Part shown: positions 11,660 through 25,560 of the stretch, one piece after another
Layout: every line of letters starts with the position of its first letter
How positions within the stretch are numbered: the stretch's first letter is position 1
From: Takifugu bimaculatus
Taxonomy: Eukaryota > Chordata > Actinopteri > Tetraodontiformes > Tetraodontidae
NCBI GenBank assembly: GCA_004026145.2
Contig: CP034986.1
Coordinates: 11,240,804-11,304,803, forward strand
Direction: 5' to 3'
Length of the DNA stretch: 64,000 bases
Notes under the pieces: generated by a model
The model's database searches: none
What the model saw: the letters and a program-made list of their open reading frames with translations, nothing else
Told to the model about the DNA's origin: nothing
Program-made: the position numbers and the translations under genes

Positions 11660-12080
11660 CTAATTGCTGGTCCCTCATTAATGGGTGACTGGGCCGAGCT
11701 GTACAACAGTTATTAATAGGCTGTAAAGATTAGATTAGGAATTAATTTCCACATAAGAACCACACATGACACGCAGGAGGAACCATGTGGTGCGGCGAGC
11801 CGGCGCGTGTTCAGCCGTATGGTCAGCTGAGGGGGGTCCTGGCCCGCGGTCCTCGTCCTCCTCTCTAATGGTCACAGCGTGGCTCTCACAACGACTGCCT
11901 AATTGACACTAATGGAACGATGGTTAGCGGCGCTGGCACGGCGGCTGGGGCGCGTGGAGTTACTGCAGCTCCCCACATCTGCGGCACCTTCGTTCGCTGT
12001 CAAATGGCGTGGTGCCATTCTGAGGGCATCATTAATCGGGCTGCCTCTCTGCACAGCTTATTCAGATGTTTTTGTAACGA
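11660..12080. promoter_or_regulatory. Candidate conserved non-coding element(s)
   Basis: Two blocks with closely packed homeodomain-type motifs: CTAATTGC, CATTAATGGG, GTTATTAATAGG and GGAATTAATTTCC (a near palindrome) at 11660-11760, then CCTAATTGACACTAATGG and CATCATTAATCGGG at 11900-12040. Sequence of this kind, without repeats or coding signal, is typical of enhancers around POU3F genes. Conservation could not be tested here. Confidence 0.3.
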
Positions 12081-14371
12081 GCGACTGCCAGCGAGGGGAA
12101 ACAGCGAGAGGCGTCGCGGATTCTTTGATGTCAAATGATGTGAGAGGCTGGAGGCGGAGCCAGAGAGGAGCAGGTCTGTGCCAGACACTGGATGCTGAGA
12201 GGCCTCGTGAGGAGGAAAGAGATGAGGCTGAGTGGCTGCCGCTGACTTCCCATAACGCCCAACTAGAAGGTGTGAAGAAAAGTGTGTGTTTGTCTGCACG
12301 CCGCTTCAGACGAGCGCCGCTGTGACACAGCGGGAGCACAAGAAAGGCTGGATCGTCTGCCCAGAGGCCAAGTGGAGCTTCAGTCAGTATGTTTAGGTGC
12401 ACAGCTTAAATGAGCTATGCTCAAAATTAGACAGCTGCGTCTCCTCGGAATTTCTTCCTTGTCCCAGTTTAAATGGCGATATAACACTAGGTGGCGATAT
12501 AACCGGAAGATAAAGAACCATACAGCTTTGTTCAGCTCGTATATATAATGTACTCTTTACCCATCGTGCAGATAAGATGCACAGTCTCCCTTGTGAAGGC
12601 AGTCAAGAACGCTGCATGCTAACGCCGGTTCTCTTGATTTTTTTTGTCTTGCTGTCATTTGTGGCTGGTTCTAGACTGGTCCTGATGAACACGGAGCATT
12701 GTGAGCATGCATGTGAGGCGTGCATGATTTGGAGTTCACGGAGGAACGTGTTGCTCCTCTGCTGTCGTCATCTTCTCTGGAAATACCGTGACCTCATATG
12801 ATGAGCTGGTCGGACTGACCCGACCGTCCATGACAGCTTTCTGTTTGCACGTCTTTGTCTCCCCCCACCTTTCCTCGCCACACTTCTCCACGTTGACCAG
12901 TGCAGCTGGTGCTTTGCTCTGATTGGACAAACAAAGGGAGCATTTTGGGTGATGAGCTGTTATTATGTAGAGGACCTGAGAGCGGTGTGGCGGCCGCGGC
13001 TCTGATAGCAGCTAATTTAGAAGATTGCATAGGATGCAGAGCGAGGTGGAGACCCCAGGTCTGGCTGGGGCACCGCAGACGTTCTTCAGCAGGTGATGCT
13101 GGTGGGTCGTTCTTCTTCATGTCATGAACGTCCCTGATAGCGGTGTGTTTCTACTGTCGAACATCAGGGACGAGAAGAAGACCTCAGACTGGTTCTAGCA
13201 AAAACAAGAATGCAGTTTTGGACTTGTACCAGCTCCAGAACAGCAGTTCTTCTGCTGCTGGTTCAATCTTGGTGTTCTGGACCAGCTTGTGGACACATCA
13301 GCATCTTATCCTGCAGCAGGTTGTTCTGGATAAGCTGAGACACAGTCTATCTGTCCATCCATCTGGTGATTTTCCTGGAGTGCGTTAACAATCAGGTCTC
13401 GCCATGTTGTCATTACTGTGATTGGCGTGGGCCCGCTGAGCTCCTCGCCATGATTTGTACCGTTGAGGAGTGGTTTCATTCTTCCTCTTCTCCTGATGAT
13501 TGCGGCGGCTCCATCATCGTCCTCTTTGTAGTCGTGGCGAACGGGGACGTCTCCGTCCGCCACCCCTGCACCCAACCTTCACCAACCTCGCCAGCTCTCA
13601 TTTCACAAAACGCAGCGTTCTCCGGATCTGTAATCTGCCCCTCCCTCTCACCCCCGGTTTCCCTTTTTGTTTTGCGTCGGCTTTGCTCCCGCCCCCTCCC
13701 GTTCGTTGTCATTTGTTGCCCATTGTCTTGCTCGTATTTGGTTTTGGCGAGATGAGGCAGCTGTGAACGGGCTGCAGCTGGATTCGACCACTTTAATCAA
13801 ACTATCTTCTAACACTGCTGCTAATGAGGGCCTATGGGGAGGGGGGGGGGCGCTCCAAAAGATCATGACGCAGATGACTTCTGCGGAAACGCCACACTCG
13901 CTGTTTTAGTGCTGCTTTGACTGGGCCGGCGCTGCAGTGAGGGGGAGGGCTGCTCGTTTTGGTGTAAATGTCACAGTTGATAGCGGAGGGATCAGCTGCT
14001 GATTGGCTGTTCCAGCTCCTGCTCTGCTGCTAATCATATGCATCCAAACCGTGGCGTGCATCCCGGGCGCCGGCGTGGACTCCGCTCCCTCTCATACGAA
14101 CCTCTTGACCCTTCTGCCGACACTTTCGCGTTCATTTACGTTACTCAGCGAAACCGAATCCGAGGCTGTGCTGCTCAGGGTCTCGGTGGTGCGCGTGCCC
14201 GGCGAGCGTTGGCCTGACAGCTCGTTCTGTGATGCTGCGGAGTTCTGCGCAGTAATTTAACAGGAGTGTAATGGACTCTGGTTCAGCCCCCTCCTTGGGG
14301 GGCAGCTTTGCAGAGGGCAGAGGGGTATCAAGTAAACATTAGAATTCTGTTTTCTGACAGTAGAAACATGA

Positions 14372-14379
14372 ATTTGCAT
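14372..14379 (-). promoter_or_regulatory. Perfect octamer motif (POU binding site)
   Basis: ATTTGCAT, the reverse complement of ATGCAAAT, is the high-affinity site for POU-domain proteins. One such site is expected by chance every 30 kb or so on both strands, so it is only suggestive. Confidence 0.3.
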
Positions 14380-15657
14380 CAGATACTGAAGCAGCAGCCG
14401 TCGTGTCAAAGAGATGCTGAACCGCGTCCCAAAGCGGCCGCAGCAGCACCAGCCTCAGCCCGGGGTGAAGCACGTTCGTTCTGACCACTCTCAACTCCTC
14501 AGCCAGAAAAACTTTCTTTAGGAGGCCACGACCTTCAAATTCACACATTCTTCTCCAGTTTGGCAGCAAGTTTGTTAGCAGGTACGTCTGAGACAAGAAT
14601 CAAAGAATCAGAATCCAACGGTTTGTGCTTTTACAACATTCATACGCGTCTACCGTTGGGATGCATCCCAGCTGGATGAGGATGAAGGTAATGAAGGCCC
14701 GAAAACTGATCATCCCCCTGAATTCTCCCATGGTTCCATGGTGCTGATAGCCTTACGTGGTTGTGTTTCCATTGGTTGATGGCTGGACAGACGGATGGAC
14801 GGACCAGCAGTAATGGGTTACCCTCAGACACCCAGCATCCCTCAGATCCCAGTGAGTGTGTGGAACTGGACTGACTTGGAGCTGAACAATGACACATCAC
14901 AGATGAATGACTCCGGTCTGGTCAGAGCTGCAGCTGAGCCGATGACCTGCTGACTCACACCCATCATAGAGAGAACTGGAGAGCGAGAAGATGAGGCGCC
15001 TCCTTCTTGCCCCCCGCCACAGATGCTGGGAGAAATGGCGAGCTTGTTGCTACTGCGGCTTGTTTCTCAATCACACGTGTGGCACTGCACGCGAAGATGA
15101 GATCTGTGTGTCCACACTTGTGGCTCTGAGGGTGAACACGGCTGCACCTCCACCCTTTCTGCCCAAACCTGTGATAGTGACGCTGCTGCTCTCTGACGGC
15201 ACCATCACAAGGTTTCCTTCAACCTTGGCCTCCTAGCCACAGCAGACCCTGCTCCCATCCTTCCATCGGCACAAACATGCTTGTTGTGGGAGGATATTTG
15301 CAGTTTCACTGGATCAGAGCTCTCCTCCCCAGATGGTGATGTGTCAGAGGTCACTGCTTGGACCTGAGGTAACGGCTGACATTAGAGGGCTCAGTCTGGG
15401 TCTTCTATAAGTCAGAGCAGCGCATAATTGATGCAGTCTTCAGCAGACGGCCTTATGCCCCTGTGGCTTAAGATGCACAGTCTCAGTCACATGGTCTTCT
15501 AGACCAATGAGGGTGAGATCCACAGCAGTGATATAAGGAACTCCTGAGATGTTCAGGAGGCCTTTTATCCAGATTATGGTCAAGGAGAGGCTATGGGACA
15601 TCCAGCAACTCCTCTTCAGTCCTGGACGTGTAGGTTCATCATTTTTGATTATAAGGT

Positions 15658-16125
15658 TCCATCCATACCATCCTCTACCACTTATCCGGGGTCGGGTCGC
15701 GGGGGCAGCAGCCTAAGGAGAGAAGCCCAGACTTCCCTCTCCCCAGCTACTTCCTCTAGCTCATCCGGAGGGATCCCCAGGCATTCCCAGACCAGTCCAG
15801 AGACATAGTCTCTCCAACGTGTCCTGGGTCTTCCCGGGGGTCTCCTACCAGAGGGACATGCCCTGAACACCTCACCAGGGAGGCCTCCAGGGGGCATCCT
15901 AACTAGATGCCCAAGCCACCTCATCTGGCTCCTCTCAACGCGGAGGAGCAGTGACTCTACTCCGAGCTCCTCCCAGATGGCAGAGCTTCTCACCCTATCT
16001 CTAAGGGAGAGCCCAGCCACCCTACAGGAGGAAGCTCATTTCAGTCGCTTGTACCCGTGATCTTGTTCTTTCGGTCATTACCCAAAGCTCATGACCATAG
16101 GTGAGGGTAAGGTTGACTCATTTAA
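15658..16125 (-). mobile_element. RTE-type LINE (Rex3-like) 3' end
   Basis: On the - strand this encodes the familiar C-terminus of fish RTE-type retrotransposons and ends in a short (TGGA)-like tail at 15658-15670 after a GGATAAGTGGTAGAGGATGG-like sequence. The copy is 5'-truncated. Confidence 0.8.
15682..16020 (-). pseudogene. C-terminal fragment of RTE-type reverse-transcriptase protein
   Basis: About 112 residues remain open on the - strand. They contain SLRDRVRSSAIWEELGVE, RSQMRWLGHLVRMPPG, FRACPSGRRPPGRPRTRWRD and EEVAGEREVWASLLRLLPPR. This tail is repeated thousands of times in fish genomes in RTE/Rex3-like elements. The unbroken frame suggests a fairly recent insertion, but the catalytic reverse-transcriptase and endonuclease domains are absent, so it is non-autonomous. 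Confidence 0.8.
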
Positions 16126-16779
16126 ATGAGGTTAATTGGCTGGGCACTCTGTCCTCCTCCAGCACGTCCAGTTTAATGTTTACAGGCCTGACTGGTCCGG
16201 GACGTCCAGATGTCAGCAGAGTGAAGTTGGCCAGTTTACAGACAGTGGCGGTGGTCTACTTGAAGAGCGCACTTCTCTTCCCCCGCTGACCTACCATCCC
16301 AGCTCCAACGCTTGAAATAGAACCGCACAAACACAGAGAGTCCTTTGGATCGGCAAACCTCAGGCAAGAATCCCGCTGTAAAAATAATCATTCTTGTTTC
16401 TCTCGGCTCTTCTGACTTCTGACAGCTGATGTCATCAACGCACGTTTTTGTCTGAAGTTTCAGCTGATGATGGTGTACATTATGCCTGTAAGTGTGTGTG
16501 GAGTATGATTGTGGTGCTGCCTCATTACTGCTGGATTACTTGTGCCTCCATCGACGGGGAAGGGGGGGCTCAATCACTCCACTCAACGGAGTGATGTAAT
16601 TATCCTTTTTTTCCTTCTCTCCTGACACCTTACACTCAGTCTCTCCAGCACAAAATCATTTGCAGGTATTTTCTCCTGGCACGCCTGCTCAGAGACGGCG
16701 ACAAAAGAGATGTCTTTGACGTGATGCCCCCTCCCCACGGAGGACGGGGGCGCACAAAGGCTTGGTGGTGAATGAGGGT

Positions 16780-17060
16780 CAGCTGCAGCCTGGCCTTCGG
16801 GAGCCTCCCGTTGAGGCTTTTAATGAATGTCATTTTCTTGCATTAACCACCCCGATTGTTGGATAATGGCCTTTCAACAATAACATTTAACCAATTCCCC
16901 TGTCTTTTGGGCCGACTCATTTGGGCCGCGGCGGGGGGGCAGTAATTGATTGTGTAATTCCAATCAGAGGTGTAAACAGATTGAAGGTTCCCTCAGAATG
17001 CTTCTGTCACAGATTACATCAAAGAAAAATCCCCTTCCTCAAACCTGAAAAGATGGGAAC
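16780..17060. promoter_or_regulatory. Candidate conserved non-coding element
   Basis: Non-repetitive block with dense AT-core motifs: CATTAACCACC, GATTGTTGGATAATGG, CAATAACATTTAACCAATT, then CAGTAATTGATTGTGTAAT and GATTACATCAAAG (a TCF-like ATCAAAG). There is no coding signal. Its texture is that of a vertebrate developmental enhancer, but conservation is untested. Confidence 0.35.
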
Positions 17061-18613
17061 ATTTTTTAGCTTTTACTTTCTTCCCTCTGACCCTGACACC
17101 CCCTCCCCTCCATCCAGCTCTCCCTCTCCCTCCTGTTTTTTCCTCACGTCAGTTGTCACTCCGTGTCGTCGTCTGCTCCTGAGGTCCTGGAGACTCGGGA
17201 GCCGGTTGAGGAGGAGGTGAGAGGTTAACTGCACTCGCCAATTTAGATTTACTCCGAGACAAACACAAGCTGAGGGGGTGGTTACCATGGAGACGAGGGG
17301 GCAGACATTCATTTCAAGAGGACCTCGGCTAATTGTCACCAGAAAGCAGAAAGAGTGTATTTGTGAAGCATTGACAGGGTTCCTCCTGTTGGGATGCTAT
17401 GCATGTTCTTCGCTGCTGAGGGGACTGATGACCAATCACAGGAGCTTTGACACAGGTGAATCAAGGTAGAGACGATGGCTTCCTCAGACCTTGGAGACCT
17501 GATCTGATCTATGCTGTGGTGTTCAGCAGTTGGATCTGGTGATATTTCCTCTATGTTTCTGCTGACTCTCCGAAGGTAAATCTTGACATCAAGACTTTAT
17601 TGATTTCAGACGCTTAATTGCTTTGATCGGCTGGTTTTCTCTGACCTCCACGGCAGCTTCAGGCTCCCCAGAGGAGATCCTTCAGCATCACCAACAGGCA
17701 CAAATGTAATTTTCCTCCTGCACCAAAGACAGTTAGAAACGTTGTCATCAATCATCTGATCACTGATGTTCATCCCCCATTCACACCACACGACTCTCCA
17801 TTAGAGCAAAAACCACTGGGCTAAAATCATGTCATGTGAACAGGACATTACCTGGTGGTTGTTCACCAGTATCTGCTCAACCGACATCATGTCACCACTT
17901 AAATTACTGCCGGTAGTCAAGTCCAACACGGTCAGAGCTCAGATGAATGTACTCCACGACTGTGAGGAGACCAGAACCTGGATGTTGCACCTTTAACTTC
18001 ATTCACTTTGAAACTAATCAACCAAATTTAATTAATGTAAAAGCAAACATCAGTGTCAGCTTTAGAAGCGATGGAAGGATGCTTGTTTTGTTAAACAAAA
18101 CGTGATAAAACATTATGTTCTCTTAGCTTTGCTGCATGGGGAACCAGTTAAATTCACAGTCCCACTGACTTCAGACAGTTCAGGAAAGATTTTTTACAGC
18201 GGTGGATCATTGTGTTGCAGCAACAGTTGTTCCGTGTTTGATCAAAAGGAATTTTCAGTCAATAATTAATCATCTTTGACAAAAAGTGACATCCAGACAA
18301 ACAGAAATGTAGCTGAAACCAGAAGTGACTGAGTAAACAACACTAATGAAGAGAGACGGCGGGATTGAACATCTGACCTCGCCTCGCTGCTTTGTTTTTA
18401 TCCTCCATGCTAATTAGTCTTAATCCCCCAGTTTTCTTGACCTGGATTGGCCAATCACAAACAGCGTTACTGCTGGGTGCTGGGGCGGAGGAAGCCACGG
18501 CGTGGGTGAGTATCATGTCAGGCCAGGAGGGGTGGGGGGAGGGGGGTGTCTATGTAACAATGAGTACAATGATGCGACTCACAAATGAGCAACAGCTTGA
18601 TGACAGAGGCCCA

Positions 18614-18614
18614 T

Positions 18615-18652
<38 letters not shown>
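18614..18652 (+). repeat. (CA)n microsatellite
   Basis: CA array interrupted once by TATA. Confidence 0.9.
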
Positions 18653-18653
<1 letters not shown>

Positions 18654-18899
18654 CCATACACATGTGGGAAGTGTTTTCAGTAATGGCTAATTAAAACTGG
18701 ACTATTAATGAACAAACGCCAGACATGATAAAGAAAGTGAATTAACACGTCCTAAACGTGTCATCTCTGCCAGCTGCAGTCCAGCGCGTTTGTGGGTTTA
18801 AACTAGGTTAGACTAGAATGTATTATGTTTATGAATTATTACAAAGATTGATGAAAGAAATGTTTGTGCATGTGTGTGTGAGCGCAAATGTGTATATAC

Positions 18900-19160
18900 A
18901 AGCTAAATAGGAGCTAAATAGCTCCTGCACTTATAGTCTAAGGCATTTAATGTAAACACCATCTGTAAAATATGTTTATAGCACAATCTGGTAAACGACT
19001 GTAAAAATAACCGCACATACTGTATTTATTAAGTTATTATCCTCACTTGCTGCTTCTTTTGCACTTCTGGTTAGATGCTAAACTGCATTTTGTTGCTCTG
19101 TACCTGTACATGTGCAATAACAATAAAGTTGAATCTAATCTAATCTAATCTAAACATGTA
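18900..19160 (+). mobile_element. 3' tail of a LINE or derived SINE
   Basis: A non-coding 3' UTR-like sequence ends in GTGCAATAACAATAAAGTTG followed by four tandem TCTAA-type units (about 19130-19153). This 'CAATAAAGTTGAATCTAATC' ending recurs at fish CR1/L2-like LINE 3' termini. No coding part remains. Confidence 0.6.
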
Positions 19161-19819
19161 TTTACTTAAACTTGACACCTGCTCACAGTAGATTATTAAT
19201 ATTACATTGTAAATTATATTGAGCAGCAACAATGAAATTATTGACTGTAATTAGCGATTTCAAAGCTATTCTATTAGTATTTTTTAAGGTCAAGTTGGTA
19301 TAAGCTGCTATAAGTTGGGAGCAACTTTAGCAGCATGTTACTTGAAGGTGACTGAAACTATAGAAAGTTTAGCATGAAGATCTTTAGTTTGTGTAACAAA
19401 CGTAATAACGAGCAAACGTGTAATGGTGTGACTCTGTGAGCTGCCTGGTGGTGATGCTGTAACTCAGCTTTGGATGTCGTCCCCGTGATAGTTTGTCCAG
19501 TGGTCACATGACACCAGAGGTCAAGTAAGGTTGTCCCAAACACCCAGATGTGATGTGAAGATGGGGAAAGGGGGTGTAATGATTAGCCACAGAGATGCTA
19601 TCAGCAGGTCAGCAGGACATTTATGGCTGCCTTCATGGTCTGCCGGGAAATTCAGTTTCCTTCCCTGTGGCCAAAACAGACTGGCTAAACAAACCACTGA
19701 AGGACAGAGCCGAACACAAGTTTACTGACATCATGGTCATGTTAAGAATCAGTAGTGGTTTTCCCTCTGGGACCTCCACATGGGTCAAAGGTTACAGTTA
19801 ACATGAGCTCTACTTCAAG

Positions 19820-20140
19820 CAGAGATGCGGCCATTGTGAATTTCTGGGTCAATACGATGCTGCTTTTTAAAATGGGGAATTGGCCGATAGCCTATAGCTA
19901 CAATTGTGTTTTAATAATCGCATTGTTTTGTGATTGTCTCCCACAGGGAGACAAAGAAATCATTGTTGAAAAATATCTTATTCAGCCCACATTACCTTTG
20001 AAACACAGTGAAAATCTCTACAAATTCCTGGAGTAAACTTGAACAACTTTTATACTGCTACGCTATGGCAACGCCAGCCCACACGGCGAACGTTGGCCGC
20101 TACCGATATTTAGCCGATGAATCAGTGCATTCCTAATTTC
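19820..20140. mobile_element. Possible hAT-type non-autonomous DNA transposon, decayed
   Basis: The left edge reads CAGAGATGCGGCCATTG and the right edge ends CAGTGCATTCCTAA. Together they resemble decayed versions of the GGGATGCACCGAT-type inverted ends of a common fish hAT MITE, and TTGGCCGATA and ACCGATATTTAGCCGATG lie inside. I could not find matching 8-bp target duplications, so the call is tentative. Confidence 0.35.
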
Positions 20141-20730
20141 CCACAGATAAAACACAGTCATGCAGAATAGAGGTCATGGTGTAATGGTAGACCGATGTCT
20201 GACACTCTTTAGCAGATTATCATCATCTTCTTCTTCCAATGTTAATTCAGCTCCAATGCCTCATTTATGTGTCATCTGAACCGTGTGACAGCGACAGTGC
20301 AGCAGGTTTAGAATGGCCGCACTGCTGTCTGAAAGGGGAGTGGCCTGGAAAGATGGCGTTTGCTCTGGAAGTCAAATAAAGACGCACTGTGGTGAGTCTG
20401 TGAAGTACCAGGCCCTTCATTAGCCAAGCTCCTCTGGTGGATTCCTGCACGCCTGGCTACTCCACACTCCTGCTGAAGTGTCTGGAGACACTTCCTCGTG
20501 GTCGCGCTCTGAGGCTAAAAGCACACTTTCCTGTCAGAGCTTCCTTCATAGCAGAGATGATTAATTCAGGGACTCAACACTCCTCACTGTCTCCAGACAG
20601 GAAGCGCTTCGTTTTTAACCGCAGGTGTAGGTGAAGTGGTGAAAAAACACTCGTGAGCCGCTGCACACCTGCTCACACTTTCACCCCAACAAAGAGCTTC
20701 AGCTACCAATCACACCCAGCTTCAGCCTGT

Positions 20731-20794
<64 letters not shown>

Positions 20795-22104
20795 ACTCAG
20801 CTTGGGTAAAAGTTGAAGTCGTCTTCATTTTTTGGATCAAGTTAATCTGCCACAGATTCCTAATTTTAGCCACAATCTCATTTAAAGCCTAACTTCCTGT
20901 GTCGGCTGAACCACAAACACCTGTTTAGTTGTTGGTCTGGCTGCTCAGAGAATGTGTGACCACAAAGACCCCCAACACACACACACACTCTCAACCCCCA
21001 TCGCTCTACCTTTGTTTTCATTTGCAGTTCTGTTAGCATGAACAAAATTGGATCCGTTCTCACCTGTCCTCGTAAGAAACACAGCTGCTTCTTCTTCTGT
21101 AATTGTGGTTGGTAGGTGGTTGATGCTTCAGTAGTTTGTATTAGCACCACCATCTGTTTTGGTTGGGAACATCTGGTTTGAGGTGCTGTTGAACTGCCTC
21201 CCTGAGGAATCTATGACCCACCATGGACAGTAAATTCAAACTTGACCTTGACTTGAGAAATTCACCGTTCTCATCAAACCTTGTAACGAAGGAAAGAAGC
21301 CACTCTAAAATGGGAAAAATGGTTCGGTGAAGGTGTATGACTGGACTGGGAAAGCACCAGTGACGCATTAATCACCGCTGCCGGCACGGGGCCGCCCTCG
21401 GACCTTCAAAGGATCCACTTATGCTGGTCCACAAAGATTCGGCCACCCTGGAGCTAATTTTCCTGGACCTTCTCATTAAAACACTGCTCTTCTCTCTCCC
21501 ACTGTCTCTCCATCCTCCTCCTCTGTCATCCTACTGGGCTTGTGCTAAACAAGCAGCAGGGGTTTTGGGTAGAAGCCTGCACTTTTACTGGGGGTGTGAG
21601 TTAGATGAGTGGAAGGGGGGGAAAGAGTGGGGAGGGGCTCTGCTTCTGGAAGTATATTTACATGACACTTGTAAAAAACAAATTATTGCCTCAATCTGAC
21701 TGTAACTGGACAACTGAAGTGCACGTAAATGCGTTGGTCTAACTAATATTGGAGTTTTCCTTATCCATCTGAGACAAGATAATGGGATTGGAAATCGACT
21801 TTCTCTGGCATGTATGCCCTTAAACTAGACAAATAATGTGCAAATGCTTTGCAACCCCCACGCTGGCGTATGACCCCGGAACAAAAACATTCAAGAAAGT
21901 GCATTACGTAGGAGAGGAACAAAGCAGTATGATTATCCCTCTTCCCGTTGTTGGAAATACCGCCTGACTTTGGAACAGGTCTGTCTTTCTTTCACTGCCA
22001 GGAAACAGCTTGTTGCTGCTGCACAATCACACAATGTGTCACAATCAGAGTTTGGAGTGTGGCATCAGGACAAAGAATGTCCCTCTCATTCAGCTTCTTT
22101 TTCC
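20141..22104. other. Gene desert segment, no gene recognised
   Basis: No exon is supported. It holds one CA array. A block at 21360-21480 with CGCATTAATCACCG, CCTTCAAAGGATCC and GAGCTAATTTTCC is a weaker candidate regulatory element. Confidence 0.4.
20734..20795 (+). repeat. (CA)n microsatellite
   Basis: About 28 uninterrupted CA units, then one TA change and further CA. Confidence 0.95.
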
Positions 22105-22330
22105 TCTTTTTCTTGACCGCTTTATCCCTGTCGGGGTCTCGGGGAGGGTGCTGGGTCTTATCCTGGCTGCATGGGGAAGGCAGGGTACACCCGAGAATGA
22201 GTCGCCAGCTCATCACGGGGCCGTATGTGAGCTCAGCGGCACATCGGTGGTGTTCTGAAGGTGTTCTGGCACCAGGGCTAGAATCAAGAACCCTCCTCTT
22301 CCCAGCCCAGTCCCCAACAGACTGAACTAC
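22105..22330. repeat. Dispersed fish repeat, family not identified
   Basis: GACCGCTTTATCCCTGTCGG, GCTGCATGGGGAAGGCAGGG, GAGTCGCCAGCTCATCACGG and TTCTGGCACCAGGGCTAGAA recur in similar order in many fish sequences I recognise. It is non-coding here. Whether it is a SINE or a DNA-transposon derivative cannot be decided from one copy. Confidence 0.5.
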
Positions 22331-24143
<1,813 letters not shown>

Positions 24144-24151
24144 TGCTAATG

Positions 24152-24245
24152 CAGGCATGTCAAACCCACTGAATGCATTTTCAGCCTGGTAGGACAGAAA
24201 ACCCGGCAGGATCGTGGCCCTCGAGGACTGAGTTTGACACGTGTG
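24152..24245. mobile_element. 94-bp hAT-type MITE with 8-bp target-site duplication
   Basis: The element begins CAGGCATGTCAAACCC and ends GAGTTTGACACGTGTG. The reverse complement of the end matches the start at 12 of 16 positions. The 8-bp TGCTAATG lies immediately before (24144-24151) and immediately after (24246-24253). An 8-bp duplication, CA...TG ends and the GGCCCTCGAGGACTGAGTTT interior are characteristic of small non-autonomous hAT (Charlie-like) elements. Confidence 0.85.
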
Positions 24246-25389
24246 TGCTAATGCAATGTTACAGGGTTTCTCTCTCTCTCTTCCTGTTGCTCGCTGATCA
24301 CCAGCAAAGATCTAGCAAAGATTTAAAAAACAAACAAAACAAACAAACACGCATGGCAGTTAAATTTGCTCACATGACTTTTCATAGAGGTCTTCTCCAT
24401 ACTGGGCCAGCGGCTGCCTGACCCTGAGTCAGCATTTGCAACGCCCCCTAAGGCGGGCATGCCCAGTTGTGATGGAAGAACAGTTTCCTTAAACCCACTG
24501 GGCTCAAGAGCCGGACCTCGCTTAGCCAACCGGGCAGGACTCGGGATCCTCAGGACACGCCCCTGAACAGCACCCTTCAGGTTGTTGGTTCAACTCCAAC
24601 AGTCGCTGGCCTGAGGGGACAGCAGACCTTCGGTACCCAGACCAACACCCTCCATGTCTCCTTGCCTGGTCGTCACCCCGGAATGACGAGCGGCTCTTCT
24701 GCCTCTGAGTTTGCTGAGAGGAAATAGATGCAGCAGTGAAGTTTCAAAGACAGAAATTGCTTCGGAAGAGCTTTGGTCATTCCAGAGGACACGCCTTGAC
24801 TTTCCTCAGTCCTGTACAGTGATGGATGACTAGTGCACAGCCACACCATGGTGCAGATATTTCTACCAGAAAGCAGCAGGAAATGAGAAAAGTCACCTCC
24901 AAAGCCTAAATTGAAAAAAATTACAATTCTGACTTTCTGCTTGTGGCTCCCGAGTCCTTTCAGTCCAACTGTGGATTCCCTCCGCTTCCTGTTGTGGCCC
25001 AGGCTGCTACTTTGTTGTTTGTTGTAATGGAAGGGCCGTCCTCACTGCTGGAGGGGCTTCCTCCCCGTCATCTCCCTCCCTGCAGGGTGGAGAATCAGGT
25101 ACGCTGTTTAAAATGTTCAGACGCTTTTAACAGCCACATGAGCAGCACCTAGAGCTCCCAGGGGGTCACTTCGTGCACACTCTCTGTCACTTCACTCTGG
25201 AAGAATTAATCGAGCCTGCCTCTCCCCCCCACATCTCTGGGACTTCTCCCTTTTCCTCCTCCTTTCTTATTCTTCTCTCGCGGTTCACAAGAATCTTAAA
25301 TGTTCGGGATGAATTTGTCAGGCGCCACTTCAGAAAAGAGGTGCGAACTTGTGTGGTGTGCGCGGCGGATGGGGGAGGGGCCTGTGTCG

Positions 25390-25560
25390 GATGGGTGAGT
25401 TATTAATTTCCAGTATGCAGTCTCGTGCAGCTGGTGAGCTTTGGCGGTAATGAAAACGACCTAAGTTGAAGATTAATGGCTCATAAAGCCGAAGCGTTTA
25501 GATGGGACGGCCGCCTCAATCTGGACGGTGGTGACTAATTGCCGCCAACACACGCACGTG
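25390..25560. promoter_or_regulatory. Candidate conserved non-coding element
   Basis: GTGAGTTATTAATTTCCAGT, GGCGGTAATGAAAACGACC, GATTAATGGCTCATAAAGC and GTGACTAATTGCCGCC lie within 170 bp of non-repetitive sequence. The dense, varied TAAT cores in unique sequence resemble a developmental enhancer. This is a by-eye call. Confidence 0.3.

Larger units (their letters stand above)
11269..15657. other. Gene desert segment, no gene recognised
   Basis: No exon with homology. It includes a candidate non-coding element at 11660-12080 and an octamer motif at 14372-14379. The GC-rich part around 13,400-14,250 has open frames but no recognisable protein. Confidence 0.45.
16126..18880. other. Gene desert segment, no gene recognised
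   Basis: No exon is supported. It contains a candidate regulatory block at 16780-17060 and a CA array at 18614-18652. A segment at 17750-17860 shares a GTGAACAGG-CATTA string with 23990-24020 and may be part of a dispersed repeat. Confidence 0.45.

Noticed and set aside
11903..12325. 140-codon open frame
   Set aside because: No domain, low-complexity composition, and it overlaps a block better explained as non-coding regulatory sequence.
19812..20148. 8-bp target-site duplication for the possible hAT element at 19820-20140
   Set aside because: Flanks ACTTCAAG and ATTTCCCA do not match, so the element boundaries or class remain unproven.
20171..20215. tRNA-like A box (GGTGTAATGGTAGAC)
   Set aside because: No B box, no foldable acceptor stem or anticodon loop. 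At most it is a chance match or a decayed SINE head.
24580..24620. GGTTCAACTCC resembling a tRNA T-arm
   Set aside because: The surrounding 70 bp cannot be folded into a cloverleaf and no A box is at the expected distance.
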